This document shows, piece by piece, positions 8,104 to 15,829 of a DNA stretch of 64,000 nucleotides (the first letter of the stretch is position 1; each line of letters starts with the position of its first letter). The stretch is taken from positions 186,001 through 250,000 of the forward strand of contig JAHCBC010000002.1 in the NCBI GenBank assembly GCA_019634595.1. Reading direction: 5' to 3'. The notes under the pieces were generated by a model that worked only from the letters and a program-made list of their open reading frames with translations, searched no databases and was not told the origin of the DNA. The position numbers and the translations under genes were made by a program. The stretch is from Akkermansiaceae bacterium. Its GTDB lineage: Bacteria; Verrucomicrobiota; Verrucomicrobiia; Verrucomicrobiales; Akkermansiaceae.

Positions 8104-9465
8104 ATGAAGGCACTCATCCCTTTCCTCGCCCTTTCGGTGGTGGCCGCGCATGCGGAAACCTTTTCCTTCCACCATGAGAACGTGCTCGGCACGTCCCTCG
8201 ACCTTCGCGTCTCCGCGGACTCGGAAGCCACTGCCAGACAGGCGGAGGCTTCCGTGCTCGCGGAGATCGACCGCCTCACCACGGTCCTCAACACCTGGTC
8301 AAAGAACAGCGAAATCTCCCGCTGGCAGACCTCCGGGAAGCCGACGGTCGTTTCCGCCGACCTCGCCGCGGTGCTCAGCGCCTGCGACCGGTGGGCGAGG
8401 GACTCCCAAGGTGCCTTCAACGCCCGCGTGAAAGCCTCCGCCGCCGACATGGATAGGCCCGCCTGGACGCTGGACGGCACCACCGCCACCTTCACCGCGA
8501 AGGCCGGTGAAATCACCGTGGATGCGCTGGCCAAAGGCTACATCATCGACCGCGCCATCGAAAAAGCGGCGGGCGTCACCGGCATCGCCCTCAACATCGG
8601 CGGGGACCTGCGCGTCATCGGGGAACAGCCCATCATGATCGCGGATCCGCGGGACGATGCGGAGAACGCCGTGCCGCTGGCCACCGTGACGCTGCGCGAC
8701 CAGTCCCTCGCCACCAGCGGCGACTACCGCCGGGGGAACCACATCATCGACCCGCGCAGCGGAAAGCCGGCGACGCACATCGCCAGCGCCTCCGTCATCG
8801 CCTCGGACGCCACCACGGCGGATGCACTTGCGACCATCTTCAACGTGCTGGAGCCTGCGGAGAGCATTACCATGGCGGACTCCATCCCCGGCGTGTCCTG
8901 CCTCATTGTTTCCCATGACGACGGTGTTTTCCGCAGCCGTGGCTGGCGTGAGGACCACGCTCAGAACCTGCTCATCGCCGCGGACGCCGCGCCCGCCTTC
9001 GAGATGAAGGTGGACTTCGAACTCGATAAGCCGGAGGCGGAGCGTTACCTGCGCCCCTACGTCGCCATCTGGATCGAGGACAAGGACGACTTCCCCGTCC
9101 GCACCCTCTCCCTGTGGCTGCTGAAGGGCGAGAAAGGCCTCCGCTGGCTGCCGGACCTCAAGCGCTGGAACCGCTCTGACAAGACCCGCCGCCTGGCGGA
9201 CAGCACGGACATCGTCCCGCTCATCACCTCCGCCACGCGGAATCCCGGGAAATACTCCGTCACCTGGGATGGTCTGGACGACAACAAGAAGTCCCTCCCC
9301 GCCGGGGAATACACCCTCTACATCGAGGCCGCGCGCGAAAAGGGCACCTACCAGATCATCAAGCACCCGTTCAAGGTGGGCGAGGCATTCAAGAAAGACC
9401 TCGGCGGGAACGTCGAGATCAAGTCCGCCTCCGTGGACTACCAGCCCAAGGCCGCCGCGAACTGA
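8104..9465 (+). CDS. apbE: ApbE FAD:protein FMN transferase fused to DUF2271
   Basis: A 453-residue exported protein with a short signal peptide (MKALIPFLALSVVAA, cleaved near AHA). Residues about 25-290 match ApbE: the NVLGTSLDLRV start, DALAKGYIIDRA, NIGGDLRVIG, and the late TTADALATIFNVL metal/FAD segment. ApbE enzymes attach FMN to a Thr in partner proteins outside the cytoplasm. From about residue 300 a second domain begins (FEMKVDFELDKPEA, later PAGEYTLYIEAAREKG), matching DUF2271. DUF2271 proteins usually sit as separate genes beside PepSY and ApbE genes in iron-reduction loci, so this is a fusion of two parts of that module. The gene overlaps the following PepSY gene by one base (TGATG). 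Confidence 0.85.
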   Translation: MKALIPFLALSVVAAHAETFSFHHENVLGTSLDLRVSADSEATARQAEASVLAEIDRLTTVLNTWSKNSEISRWQTSGKPTVVSADLAAVLSACDRWARDSQGAFNARVKASAADMDRPAWTLDGTTATFTAKAGEITVDALAKGYIIDRAIEKAAGVTGIALNIGGDLRVIGEQPIMIADPRDDAENAVPLATVTLRDQSLATSGDYRRGNHIIDPRSGKPATHIASASVIASDATTADALATIFNVLEPAESITMADSIPGVSCLIVSHDDGVFRSRGWREDHAQNLLIAADAAPAFEMKVDFELDKPEAERYLRPYVAIWIEDKDDFPVRTLSLWLLKGEKGLRWLPDLKRWNRSDKTRRLADSTDIVPLITSATRNPGKYSVTWDGLDDNKKSLPAGEYTLYIEAAREKGTYQIIKHPFKVGEAFKKDLGGNVEIKSASVDYQPKAAAN

Positions 9466-10130
9466 TGCCGCAGGACAATCCCCCGGAGCGCCCCGTGCGG
9501 CGCTCCGTTTCCTCCGAACCGAGGCCCCGCCACAAGCCGGGCCTCAAGCAGCGCCTGGCATCGCCCATGCGCTGGCTGCACATCTATTCCTCGATGTTCG
9601 GCCTGCTCGCCATCCTGTTCTTCAGCGTCACCGGCATCACCCTCAACCATCCTTCCTGGACCTTCGGCAGCGAGATGAAGGAGGACACCGCCAAGGGCAC
9701 CATGCCCATGGAGTGGATGGGCGACTCCGCGAAGGAACCGGCGAAGCTGGAGATCGTCGAGCACCTGCGGAAGGAACACCGTGTCCGCGGGCTGGTGGAT
9801 GACTTCACCGTCGATGAAAGCGAGTGCTCCATCACCCTGAAAGGCCCTGCCTACTCCGCCGATGTCTTTCTCGACCGCGAATCCGGCAAGTATGAGGTGA
9901 CCCAGCGGTTCGCCGGTGCCACCGCCTTTTTCAACGACCTTCACAAGGGCCGTGACTCCGGAAAGGCATGGTCGCTGGTCATCGACATCTCCGCCATCCT
10001 GCTGATCATCGTCTCCCTCACCGGCATCGCCCTGCTACTGTACATCAAGCGGCGGCGGCGTACGGGGCTGCTTTCCAGCCTCGGCGGCCTCGCGGTCCTG
10101 TTGCTGATCCTCTGGTGGTGCGTGCCGTGA
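9465..10130 (+). CDS. PepSY-associated transmembrane protein
   Basis: A 221-residue membrane protein. After a basic, proline-rich cytoplasmic head, the first helix (about residues 43-62) reads WLHIYSSMFGLLAILFFSVTG and ends with ITLNHPSW, the signature start of PepSY-associated TM proteins. A periplasmic PepSY-like region follows (about 85-150). Two further helices end the protein, SLVIDISAILLIIVSLTGIALL and LGGLAVLLLILWW. These proteins act with flavin- or heme-based ferric reductases of the PiuB type. The start codon overlaps the stop of the ApbE gene by one base, which indicates translational coupling and supports joint action in moving electrons across the inner membrane. Confidence 0.8.
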   Translation: MPQDNPPERPVRRSVSSEPRPRHKPGLKQRLASPMRWLHIYSSMFGLLAILFFSVTGITLNHPSWTFGSEMKEDTAKGTMPMEWMGDSAKEPAKLEIVEHLRKEHRVRGLVDDFTVDESECSITLKGPAYSADVFLDRESGKYEVTQRFAGATAFFNDLHKGRDSGKAWSLVIDISAILLIIVSLTGIALLLYIKRRRRTGLLSSLGGLAVLLLILWWCVP

Positions 10131-10139
10131 CCGCGGGTT

Positions 10140-11105
10140 TCATCGCCTCGCGGATCCGCCAATCGCCAGTATCTTCGCTTCCACGTGATAACGGGCGGTG
10201 GCTCCATCTGCCCGCAGCCACTCGTTTTCGGCGGTGTTTTTCCAGGGTGATGGTTTCCCATCGGCGGTCACCGCGTGCTTCTCCAACAGTCCGGCCAGAT
10301 CCTCCTGCGACAGCGGCTGCAGGGTCTTCACGACTTTCTCCGTATCAAGAACCTTCATCGCTTCCAGAAACGCCGCTTTGTCGGAAACCTTGTGGAAGCT
10401 GAGGTTCGCCAGCACGGGCATGCTGTAGTCCGCGTACAGGAAATATTGTCCGTCGTAAAAAATGTCGGAAGTATGATCCTTCTGGAGCGGTGGTCCGCAG
10501 CTTTCCCATACTTTCGCGCGCTCCATGCCCAGCCGCGGTGTGCCGGTTGCCGGTTTCAGCTCCTGCGGTGGGGGAACGGTCAGATCCGGAGTGATCCGGA
10601 GGCCGGAGAGGCTCTGCTCCAAGGAGGGAAAAAGGTCCACTCCGACGGCGGTGAGATTCACCTCGAGTATCTGGTCCGGCCGGATGCGGACCCATATCGT
10701 GGCATTGCGGGAAACCGCGCCTTCACGGAAGGAAGGAACATCTCTGTCGTAGTCGATCCTCCATCCGCTTTGTCCTCCCACCCGGACGGCTTTCGGGGCA
10801 ACCTGCACGCCGGAACGTGCCTTCAGAATCCCGGCGATCTCAGCATCGCTTGAATGCGTGATGTGAACGGAAAAGTTGACTTGCCGGTGATTCACGCCCG
10901 GATGGTTGTCGGCGGCCAGATACTCGGCGACAGGCCCATGGTACCCCTCGGGGACATCCGGAGGGATGGGTTTGGGCCCGGATGGCATGAAAAAGTCAGG
11001 CAGATCATATTTCACGATGCCCGGAATGATCTCCTCCGCTTTCAGGAAGGGACCCACCAGGAATACCAGCAGGAGGATTCGGATAACGGATGCCACGGAT
11101 CGCAT
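10140..11105 (-). CDS. Secreted protein of unknown function
   Basis: A 321-residue protein with an N-terminal signal (MRSVASVIRILLLVFLVG, ending near LKAEE). The mature part has no motif I recognise. It has two halves: an N-terminal part with NFSVHITHSSD and RIDYDRDVPSFR, and a C-terminal part with KVWESCGPPLQKD, a single Cys, and regular short acidic and aromatic patches. It converges on the PepSY gene with 9 bases between stop codons and diverges from the NagZ-like gene. Codon use resembles the neighbours, though third-position GC seems slightly lower. Probably lineage-restricted and envelope-associated. Confidence 0.6.
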   Translation of the reverse strand: MRSVASVIRILLLVFLVGPFLKAEEIIPGIVKYDLPDFFMPSGPKPIPPDVPEGYHGPVAEYLAADNHPGVNHRQVNFSVHITHSSDAEIAGILKARSGVQVAPKAVRVGGQSGWRIDYDRDVPSFREGAVSRNATIWVRIRPDQILEVNLTAVGVDLFPSLEQSLSGLRITPDLTVPPPQELKPATGTPRLGMERAKVWESCGPPLQKDHTSDIFYDGQYFLYADYSMPVLANLSFHKVSDKAAFLEAMKVLDTEKVVKTLQPLSQEDLAGLLEKHAVTADGKPSPWKNTAENEWLRADGATARYHVEAKILAIGGSARR

Positions 11106-11186
11106 GATCCATCACCGGCACGCGGAGCGCAAGGCGGCGATTCCCCGCATGGACATCCCCCGGGTTCCATGTTCTGCTGCCACCAC

Positions 11187-12260
11187 ATGATGGATGGATC
11201 CCTATTGGTGCTCGGCATGGCCGGGCCGGAGCTGACGGTGGAGGAAGCGGACCTTTTTCGCCGCCTGCAGCCTGCCGGTTTCATCCTCTTTTCCCGCAAC
11301 ATCGTTTCCAAGGAACAGACGCGTAAGCTCACCGACGACCTGCGGGACCTTTCCTCGGACATGCCCATCATCGCCATCGACCAGGAAGGCGGCCGCGTCA
11401 CCCGGACCAAGGAGATCGCGCCGGTCGCCCCATCCGCTCCGGCGTTGGCCGCACACGGGAAAACGCTCGAAAGCGCGAACGCCGGTGCCTTCACCGGAGA
11501 CCTGCTCCGCCTGCTGGGGGTCAACATGGACCTCGGGCCGGTGCTGGACCTGGACTACCATCCGGGTGCCCAGAACGCGCTGCGTGGACGCTGCTGGGGG
11601 ACGGACCCGCAGCGGGTGATCGACCACGCGGGAAACTGGAACCGCTGGCTGCGGAAACGCTCCATCGCCAGTTGCGGGAAACACTTCCCCGCCTGCGGCC
11701 GCGCCCTTTCCGATCCCCACCACGACCTTCCTTCCTCGGACGCCACCATCGAGGATCTGCTGAAAGAGGACGTCATCCCCTACACCGCGCTCGCCCCGGA
11801 GCTGGACGCCATCCTCCTCGCCCACATCGAGTTTCCGAACATCGATCCGGAGTTCCCAGCCTCACTTTCCCCGCGCATCATCCGCCGCTTCCTCCGTGAC
11901 CAGCTCGGCTTCGACAAGCACGTCGTCCTCACCGACGACCTGGACATGGGCGCGATCACCAAACGCTACGGCCGCGGGCCGGATGTGAAGCTCGCCATCG
12001 AAGCGGGCAACGACCTCGCCCTCATCTGTCACAACATCGCCAGCGCGGAGACCGCCGCACGCGCCATCGCCGAGCTGCCCATCTGGATGGTCGATGAGGC
12101 GAAAGAGCGCGTGGACCGCTTCCGGCGGAAGAAGCTCCATGATCCCGCCCCGTGGTCGGACAAGAAGTGGAACGAGACCTGCGCGGCCATCGCCGCCCTC
12201 GCGGAGCGCGTCCCGGAGATCCCGGAACAAACCGCCACCAGCCCGGTGGCGGAGTATTGA
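11187..12260 (+). CDS. Glycoside hydrolase family 3, NagZ-like beta-N-acetylhexosaminidase
   Basis: A 357-residue single-domain GH3 protein of NagZ size. Visible landmarks are LRRLQPAGFILFSRN, IAIDQEGGRVTR, the KHFP motif, the D-P-H of SDPHHDLP that corresponds to the Asp-His general acid pair of NagZ, and LTDDLDMGAI with the nucleophile Asp. NagZ removes N-acetylglucosamine from peptidoglycan fragments during cell-wall recycling. One oddity is that the usual KHFPGHG loop reads KHFPACGRA here, so the loop that carries the acid dyad has changed while the dyad itself is kept. ATGs at 11169, 11187 and 11190 are all possible starts. No signal peptide is seen, consistent with a cytoplasmic recycling enzyme. 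Confidence 0.8.
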   Translation: MMDGSLLVLGMAGPELTVEEADLFRRLQPAGFILFSRNIVSKEQTRKLTDDLRDLSSDMPIIAIDQEGGRVTRTKEIAPVAPSAPALAAHGKTLESANAGAFTGDLLRLLGVNMDLGPVLDLDYHPGAQNALRGRCWGTDPQRVIDHAGNWNRWLRKRSIASCGKHFPACGRALSDPHHDLPSSDATIEDLLKEDVIPYTALAPELDAILLAHIEFPNIDPEFPASLSPRIIRRFLRDQLGFDKHVVLTDDLDMGAITKRYGRGPDVKLAIEAGNDLALICHNIASAETAARAIAELPIWMVDEAKERVDRFRRKKLHDPAPWSDKKWNETCAAIAALAERVPEIPEQTATSPVAEY

Positions 12261-12294
12261 GGGACTGGAAACGGGGCCAACCGGACAGCGGGGG

Positions 12295-13749
12295 TCAACC
12301 CGCCACCTTCAGCCAGATCCACATCGTCACGTAGGCGACGCCTGCGGCGGCGGGGAGGGTGAGGAACCAGGCACCCAGGATCTTCTTCACGATCTTCCCG
12401 TCGATGGCGCTGAAACGCTTCGTCGCACCCACGCCCATGATGGCGGTGGTGATGGCGTGGGTGGTGGAGACCGTCATGCCGAGATGCCCGGTGACGGCGA
12501 GGAGGGTGGCGGCGGTGCTTTCCGCTGCGAAGCCGTGGACGGGCTGCAGCTTCACCATCTTGTGTCCCATGGTCTTGATGATCCGCCAGCCGCCGGAAGC
12601 GGTGCCAGCGGCCATCACGATGGCGCAGATGATCTTGATCCACGGCGGCACGCCGGGGGTGAGGTCGTTCACTTTCGTCGCGGCGGCTGGCAGGCCCGGC
12701 TTGCCGCGGTCCTCGGCGGATTTCATCGCACCGGCCAGAACAACGTCCCACTCCGTGGGCTCCGCCGCGGCGAAGGTGCCGATGAGCGGGATCTTCGGCA
12801 GGATGCGCGCGTTCTCGATGGCGATGTCCTGCTCATGGATCTCACGCGCCTTCGCGCGGACGGCGGCGGCGGCGGTGTTGTCACCGGCTGCTTCGTGCAC
12901 CATTCCTGCCAGCACGTAGAAGGATTCCTTGAACTCGCCCGGCTTCAGCTTGTCCGCCTCCTGCTCCAGGATGACGGCGGCCTCCTGATCGACGGTGCCG
13001 TTCACGAATTTCATGATCTGCTCCTCAGCGACGGCGGATTTGTCCATTTTCAGGAAGTTCAGCCAGTTCGGGAGATCGTTGAAGGTGCCCGCGCTCGTGG
13101 CCGTCACCAGCGCGAGGGTGATGATGCCCATGGTTTTCTGCGCATCCGCAAGACCGTGCGCGAAGCCCATGTAGCCGGCGCTGAACACCTGCGCCCGGCC
13201 GAAGAAGCGGTTCACCCACATCGGCCGCGAGTTCCGCAGCAGGACGTAAAGCAGGGTCATCACGACGAATCCGCCCACCAGGCCGATCATCGGGGAGCTG
13301 AACATGGGGATGACCACCTTGTGCAGGATACCCTCATGGACGATCTTGCCGTCCTTGATCTTCTCCGTGGACCAGAGGATGGAGTCCCAGTTGTTCTGGG
13401 CGTTGGCGAGCGTCGCACCGACCAGACCGCCGACGAGGGCGTGGGTGGAACTGGAAGGCAGCCCCAGCCACCAGGTGAGCAGGTTCCAGACGATGCCGCC
13501 CAGAAGCGCGCAGATGATCGTGGCCGTTGTCACGAACGTGGCGTCCACCAGTCCGGAGGAGATGGTCTTCGCCACGGCGTGGCCGACCAACGCGCCGATG
13601 AGGTTGGTGATGGCGGCCAGCATGATGGCCTGCCGGGGGGTCAGGACTTTCGTCGAGACCACCGTGGCGATCGAGTTCGCGGTATCATGGAAACCGTTGA
13701 TGAACTCGAACGTCAGCGCGACGAGGATGACGATGAGGATGAGCGTCAT
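12295..13749 (-). CDS. PiT family inorganic phosphate transporter
   Basis: A 484-residue multi-pass membrane protein. The N-terminal PiT signature GFHDTANSIATVV (residues 19-31) and the C-terminal repeat signature TTHAITTAIMGVGATKR show the inverted two-domain PiT fold. PiT proteins import phosphate, often as metal-phosphate, with protons or Na+. A hydrophilic stretch of about 145 residues (222-368) separates the halves; it is Ala- and Glu-rich, helical in character, and includes EEQIMKFVNGTV and LAGMVHEAAGDN. The upstream DUF47 gene ends 11 bases before this ATG on the same strand, the usual pairing of a PiT transporter with its PhoU-like accessory protein. Confidence 0.9.
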   Translation of the reverse strand: MTLILIVILVALTFEFINGFHDTANSIATVVSTKVLTPRQAIMLAAITNLIGALVGHAVAKTISSGLVDATFVTTATIICALLGGIVWNLLTWWLGLPSSSTHALVGGLVGATLANAQNNWDSILWSTEKIKDGKIVHEGILHKVVIPMFSSPMIGLVGGFVVMTLLYVLLRNSRPMWVNRFFGRAQVFSAGYMGFAHGLADAQKTMGIITLALVTATSAGTFNDLPNWLNFLKMDKSAVAEEQIMKFVNGTVDQEAAVILEQEADKLKPGEFKESFYVLAGMVHEAAGDNTAAAAVRAKAREIHEQDIAIENARILPKIPLIGTFAAAEPTEWDVVLAGAMKSAEDRGKPGLPAAATKVNDLTPGVPPWIKIICAIVMAAGTASGGWRIIKTMGHKMVKLQPVHGFAAESTAATLLAVTGHLGMTVSTTHAITTAIMGVGATKRFSAIDGKIVKKILGAWFLTLPAAAGVAYVTMWIWLKVAG

Positions 13750-13760
13750 GCGGGGGCGGC

Positions 13761-14387
13761 TCAGGAGTTCTTATAGGCGATCTGGGTCGCCACGTTGCCG
13801 ACGTCCCGGCAGCGGTCGATCACCTTTTCGAGGAGATCGTAGAGCTTTGAGATGATGTGGACGTCCAGCGGATCGTATTTGCCGGAGTAGAGGTCCTTCA
13901 GGCAGTCCAGCATCAGCTTGTCCGCGTCCCCCTCGATGGTCTGGATGCGGTCGTTCAGCTCCTTCACCCGGACGATGTCCATGCCCTTCTTCAGGGTCTT
14001 GATGAGGTCCACGACGTGGACGGTCGCCTCATCCAGCATGGCCGCGTGTTTCTTGAAGTCCGTGCTGGCCACCCGGTCCGCGGAGATCATGTAGCGTTCG
14101 ACGAATTTCTCGACGGTCTTCGGGATCTTGTAGAGGGCGGAGGAGAGGGCCTCGATGTCCTCGCGCTCCAGCGCGGTGACGAAGGTTTTCACCAGCAACT
14201 CGCTGATTTCCTTGGTGATCTGCTTGTCCTTCTTCCGCACCGCGGCGAACTCGTTGAGGGAGTGCTCCTTTTCGTGCCGCAGGATGTCGGTGAGGAAGTC
14301 GATGCTTTCGTGCGCCTCGTTGGCGCTGGCGAGCAGCAGTTCGAAAAACCGGTCTTCTTTCCCGAAAAGGCGTTGGATGGAAATCAT
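13761..14387 (-). CDS. DUF47 family PhoU-like accessory protein
   Basis: A 208-residue all-helical protein of the DUF47 (PhoU-related) family, as shown by the start ISIQRLFGKEDRFFELL, the internal REDIEALSSALYKIPKTVEKF and the C-terminal YDLLEKVIDRCRDVGNV. Conserved acidic pairs in such proteins bind metals. DUF47 proteins are encoded directly before PiT transporters and modulate phosphate uptake. Here the spacing is 11 bases on the same strand, so they are one operon. A GTGACG-N4-CGTCAC palindrome lies 16 bases upstream of the start and is a candidate operator for the pair. Confidence 0.88.
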   Translation of the reverse strand: MISIQRLFGKEDRFFELLLASANEAHESIDFLTDILRHEKEHSLNEFAAVRKKDKQITKEISELLVKTFVTALEREDIEALSSALYKIPKTVEKFVERYMISADRVASTDFKKHAAMLDEATVHVVDLIKTLKKGMDIVRVKELNDRIQTIEGDADKLMLDCLKDLYSGKYDPLDVHIISKLYDLLEKVIDRCRDVGNVATQIAYKNS

Positions 14388-14402
14388 GGCAGGGCCGGGA
14401 TT

Positions 14403-14418
14403 GTGACGAAACCGTCAC
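14403..14418. promoter_or_regulatory. Candidate operator before the DUF47-PiT operon
   Basis: A perfect 6-4-6 palindrome, GTGACG-AAAC-CGTCAC, ends 16 bases upstream of the DUF47 start codon. The position fits a repressor site or a hairpin in the 5' leader. It is not the direct-repeat Pho box of proteobacteria. The binding protein is unknown. Confidence 0.35.
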
Positions 14419-14449
14419 CCATGGCAAGCGGAAGGAAACACCCCCCGGA

Positions 14450-14709
14450 TCAAGCGTTGCCGATGTGGGATCTGATCCAGCTCGGACGTTTCCGGCAATC
14501 CACCACGGACCGGACCCTCACCAGATCGCCCTCAAGGGTGTAGCAGATCGCGAAAGGGAAGCGTTTCGACAGACTCCGGTGGAGGTTTTATAAGCCCTGC
14601 GGTGGATTCCTCCGAAAATCCTGAGAGAATCAATGTCCGAGTAGAGGGAATCGAGGAAGTAGGCCCCCAAGACAACCGATGATCTCCCACGCTGGCCGCT
14701 TGCCCGCAT
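14450..14709 (-). pseudogene. RelE/ParE-type toxin remnant, N-truncated and frameshifted
   Basis: Read on the minus strand, one frame encodes GAYFLDSLYSDIDSLRIFGG followed by IHRRAY. The frame then breaks, and a second frame continues with LHRSLSKRFPFAICYTLEG, LVRVRSVVDCRKRPSW and the stop at 14450. Joined, these give the middle and C-terminus of a RelE/ParE-superfamily toxin of the type whose members read YFLDSL, IHR, LSKRFPFA and VLDCR in that order. The N-terminal strand and helix are missing: the recognisable part begins where the leader of the carbonic anhydrase gene starts. No antitoxin gene is present. It is therefore a decayed remnant that cannot make a functional toxin. Confidence 0.7.
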
Positions 14710-14735
14710 CCCGGTATCCGGCTAGGCTCCGGCGC

Positions 14736-15245
14736 ATGGCTATCGAGGGTTTTGAAGGCATCCATCCCACCATCCATGAGTCCGTGTTCATCGCCGCCAG
14801 CGCGGATGTGGTGGGCCGGGTGACCATCGCGGAGGAATCCAGCATCTGGTACAACGCCACCCTCCGTGGTGACATCAACGAGATCACCATCGGCGCGCGC
14901 TCGAACGTGCAGGACAACGTGGTGATCCACCTCGCGGACGACCTCGGCTGCCACATCGGGGAACTGGTGACGGTCGGCCACTCCGCCATCCTGCATGCCT
15001 GCCAGGTGAAGGATGAGGTCCTCATCGGCATGGGGGCGATCGTCCTCGACGGCGCGGTCATCGGGGAAAGATCCATCGTCGGGGCCGGGGCGCTGGTCAC
15101 CGGCGGGACCATCATCCCGCCCGGCTCCCTGGTCCTGGGGTCCCCGGCGAAGGTGGTGCGCACCCTTTCCCCGGACGAGCAGGCGAAGGTGAGGCACTGG
15201 GCGGACAAATACGTGGTGAATTCGCGCAAATACCTCGCCCGCTGA
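14736..15245 (+). CDS. Gamma-class carbonic anhydrase family protein
   Basis: A 169-residue left-handed beta-helix protein. The hexapeptide repeats are clear (for example ADVVGRVTIAEESSIWYNATL, VTVGHSAILHACQVKDEV, GMGAIVLDGAVIGERSIVGAGALV). The metal-site histidines fit IHLADD and GHSAILHAC. The C-terminus (LGSPAKVVRTLSPDEQAKVR) is typical of the YrdA/PaaY-like gamma-CA group. Such proteins bind Zn, Fe or Co at trimer interfaces; carbonic anhydrase activity is shown only for some members. The ATG at 14736 is used because homology begins just after it, although the frame is open earlier. The bifunctional-nuclease-domain gene follows after 46 bases. Confidence 0.88.
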   Translation: MAIEGFEGIHPTIHESVFIAASADVVGRVTIAEESSIWYNATLRGDINEITIGARSNVQDNVVIHLADDLGCHIGELVTVGHSAILHACQVKDEVLIGMGAIVLDGAVIGERSIVGAGALVTGGTIIPPGSLVLGSPAKVVRTLSPDEQAKVRHWADKYVVNSRKYLAR

Positions 15246-15291
15246 TTTTCTCCCCTTGGAAATCGACCGGTTGCGGCGGATAGTCCGCCCG

Positions 15292-15759
15292 ATGCCAGAC
15301 CTTGTCCGAGTCGAACCGATCGCCCTGCTGCCCACCCAGGCCGGATGTGCCGTTTTCCTGGGGGACGGGGAAAAGTCGATCGTCTTCTACATCGACCCGG
15401 CGGTGGGGATCTCGATCAACGCGTCCATGACCGGCCAGCTCCCGCCGCGGCCGCTGACCCATGATCTGTTCCAGCATACGCTGAAAGCCTTCGGCGCAAG
15501 TGTCTCCCGGGCCGTCATCGTACGGATGGAGAATGAGGTCTATTTCGCCCGCCTGATCCTGGAGGCGGAGAATGAGATCATGGAGCGGAAGATCGTGGAA
15601 CTGGACGCCCGCCCGTCCGACTGCATCGCCCTGGCGGTGCGTTCCGGCGCGCCCCTCTACGTGCTGCGGGAGCTGTGGGACTCTCTGGAGGACATGTCCG
15701 GTACGCTGGAGGACATGCGGCGGGAAAACGGGCAGGAGGACGACAGCTTTCCCGGTTGA
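15292..15759 (+). CDS. Bifunctional nuclease (DUF151) domain protein
   Basis: A 155-residue protein with the DUF151/BFN domain: VFLGDGEKSIVFYIDP, the LTHDLFQHTLKAFGA helix, VYFARLILEAENE, and the diagnostic ELDARPSDCIALAVRSGAPLY at about residues 105-125. Family members have been linked to DNase/RNase activity and are found near tRNA-modification or DNA-repair genes, but their physiological role is poorly defined. The C-terminal tail is acidic (EDMRRENGQEDD). The chosen ATG at 15292 sits just before the domain; the preceding codons show no homology. It lies between the carbonic anhydrase and GH16 genes, all on the plus strand. Confidence 0.87.
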   Translation: MPDLVRVEPIALLPTQAGCAVFLGDGEKSIVFYIDPAVGISINASMTGQLPPRPLTHDLFQHTLKAFGASVSRAVIVRMENEVYFARLILEAENEIMERKIVELDARPSDCIALAVRSGAPLYVLRELWDSLEDMSGTLEDMRRENGQEDDSFPG

Positions 15760-15829
15760 GGAGAAATTTTGATTGGAACCCGCCGCAGGCAGGGTGAGGT
15801 TGCGGGGCCGGAAGCCCGGCTTTTCCCTG

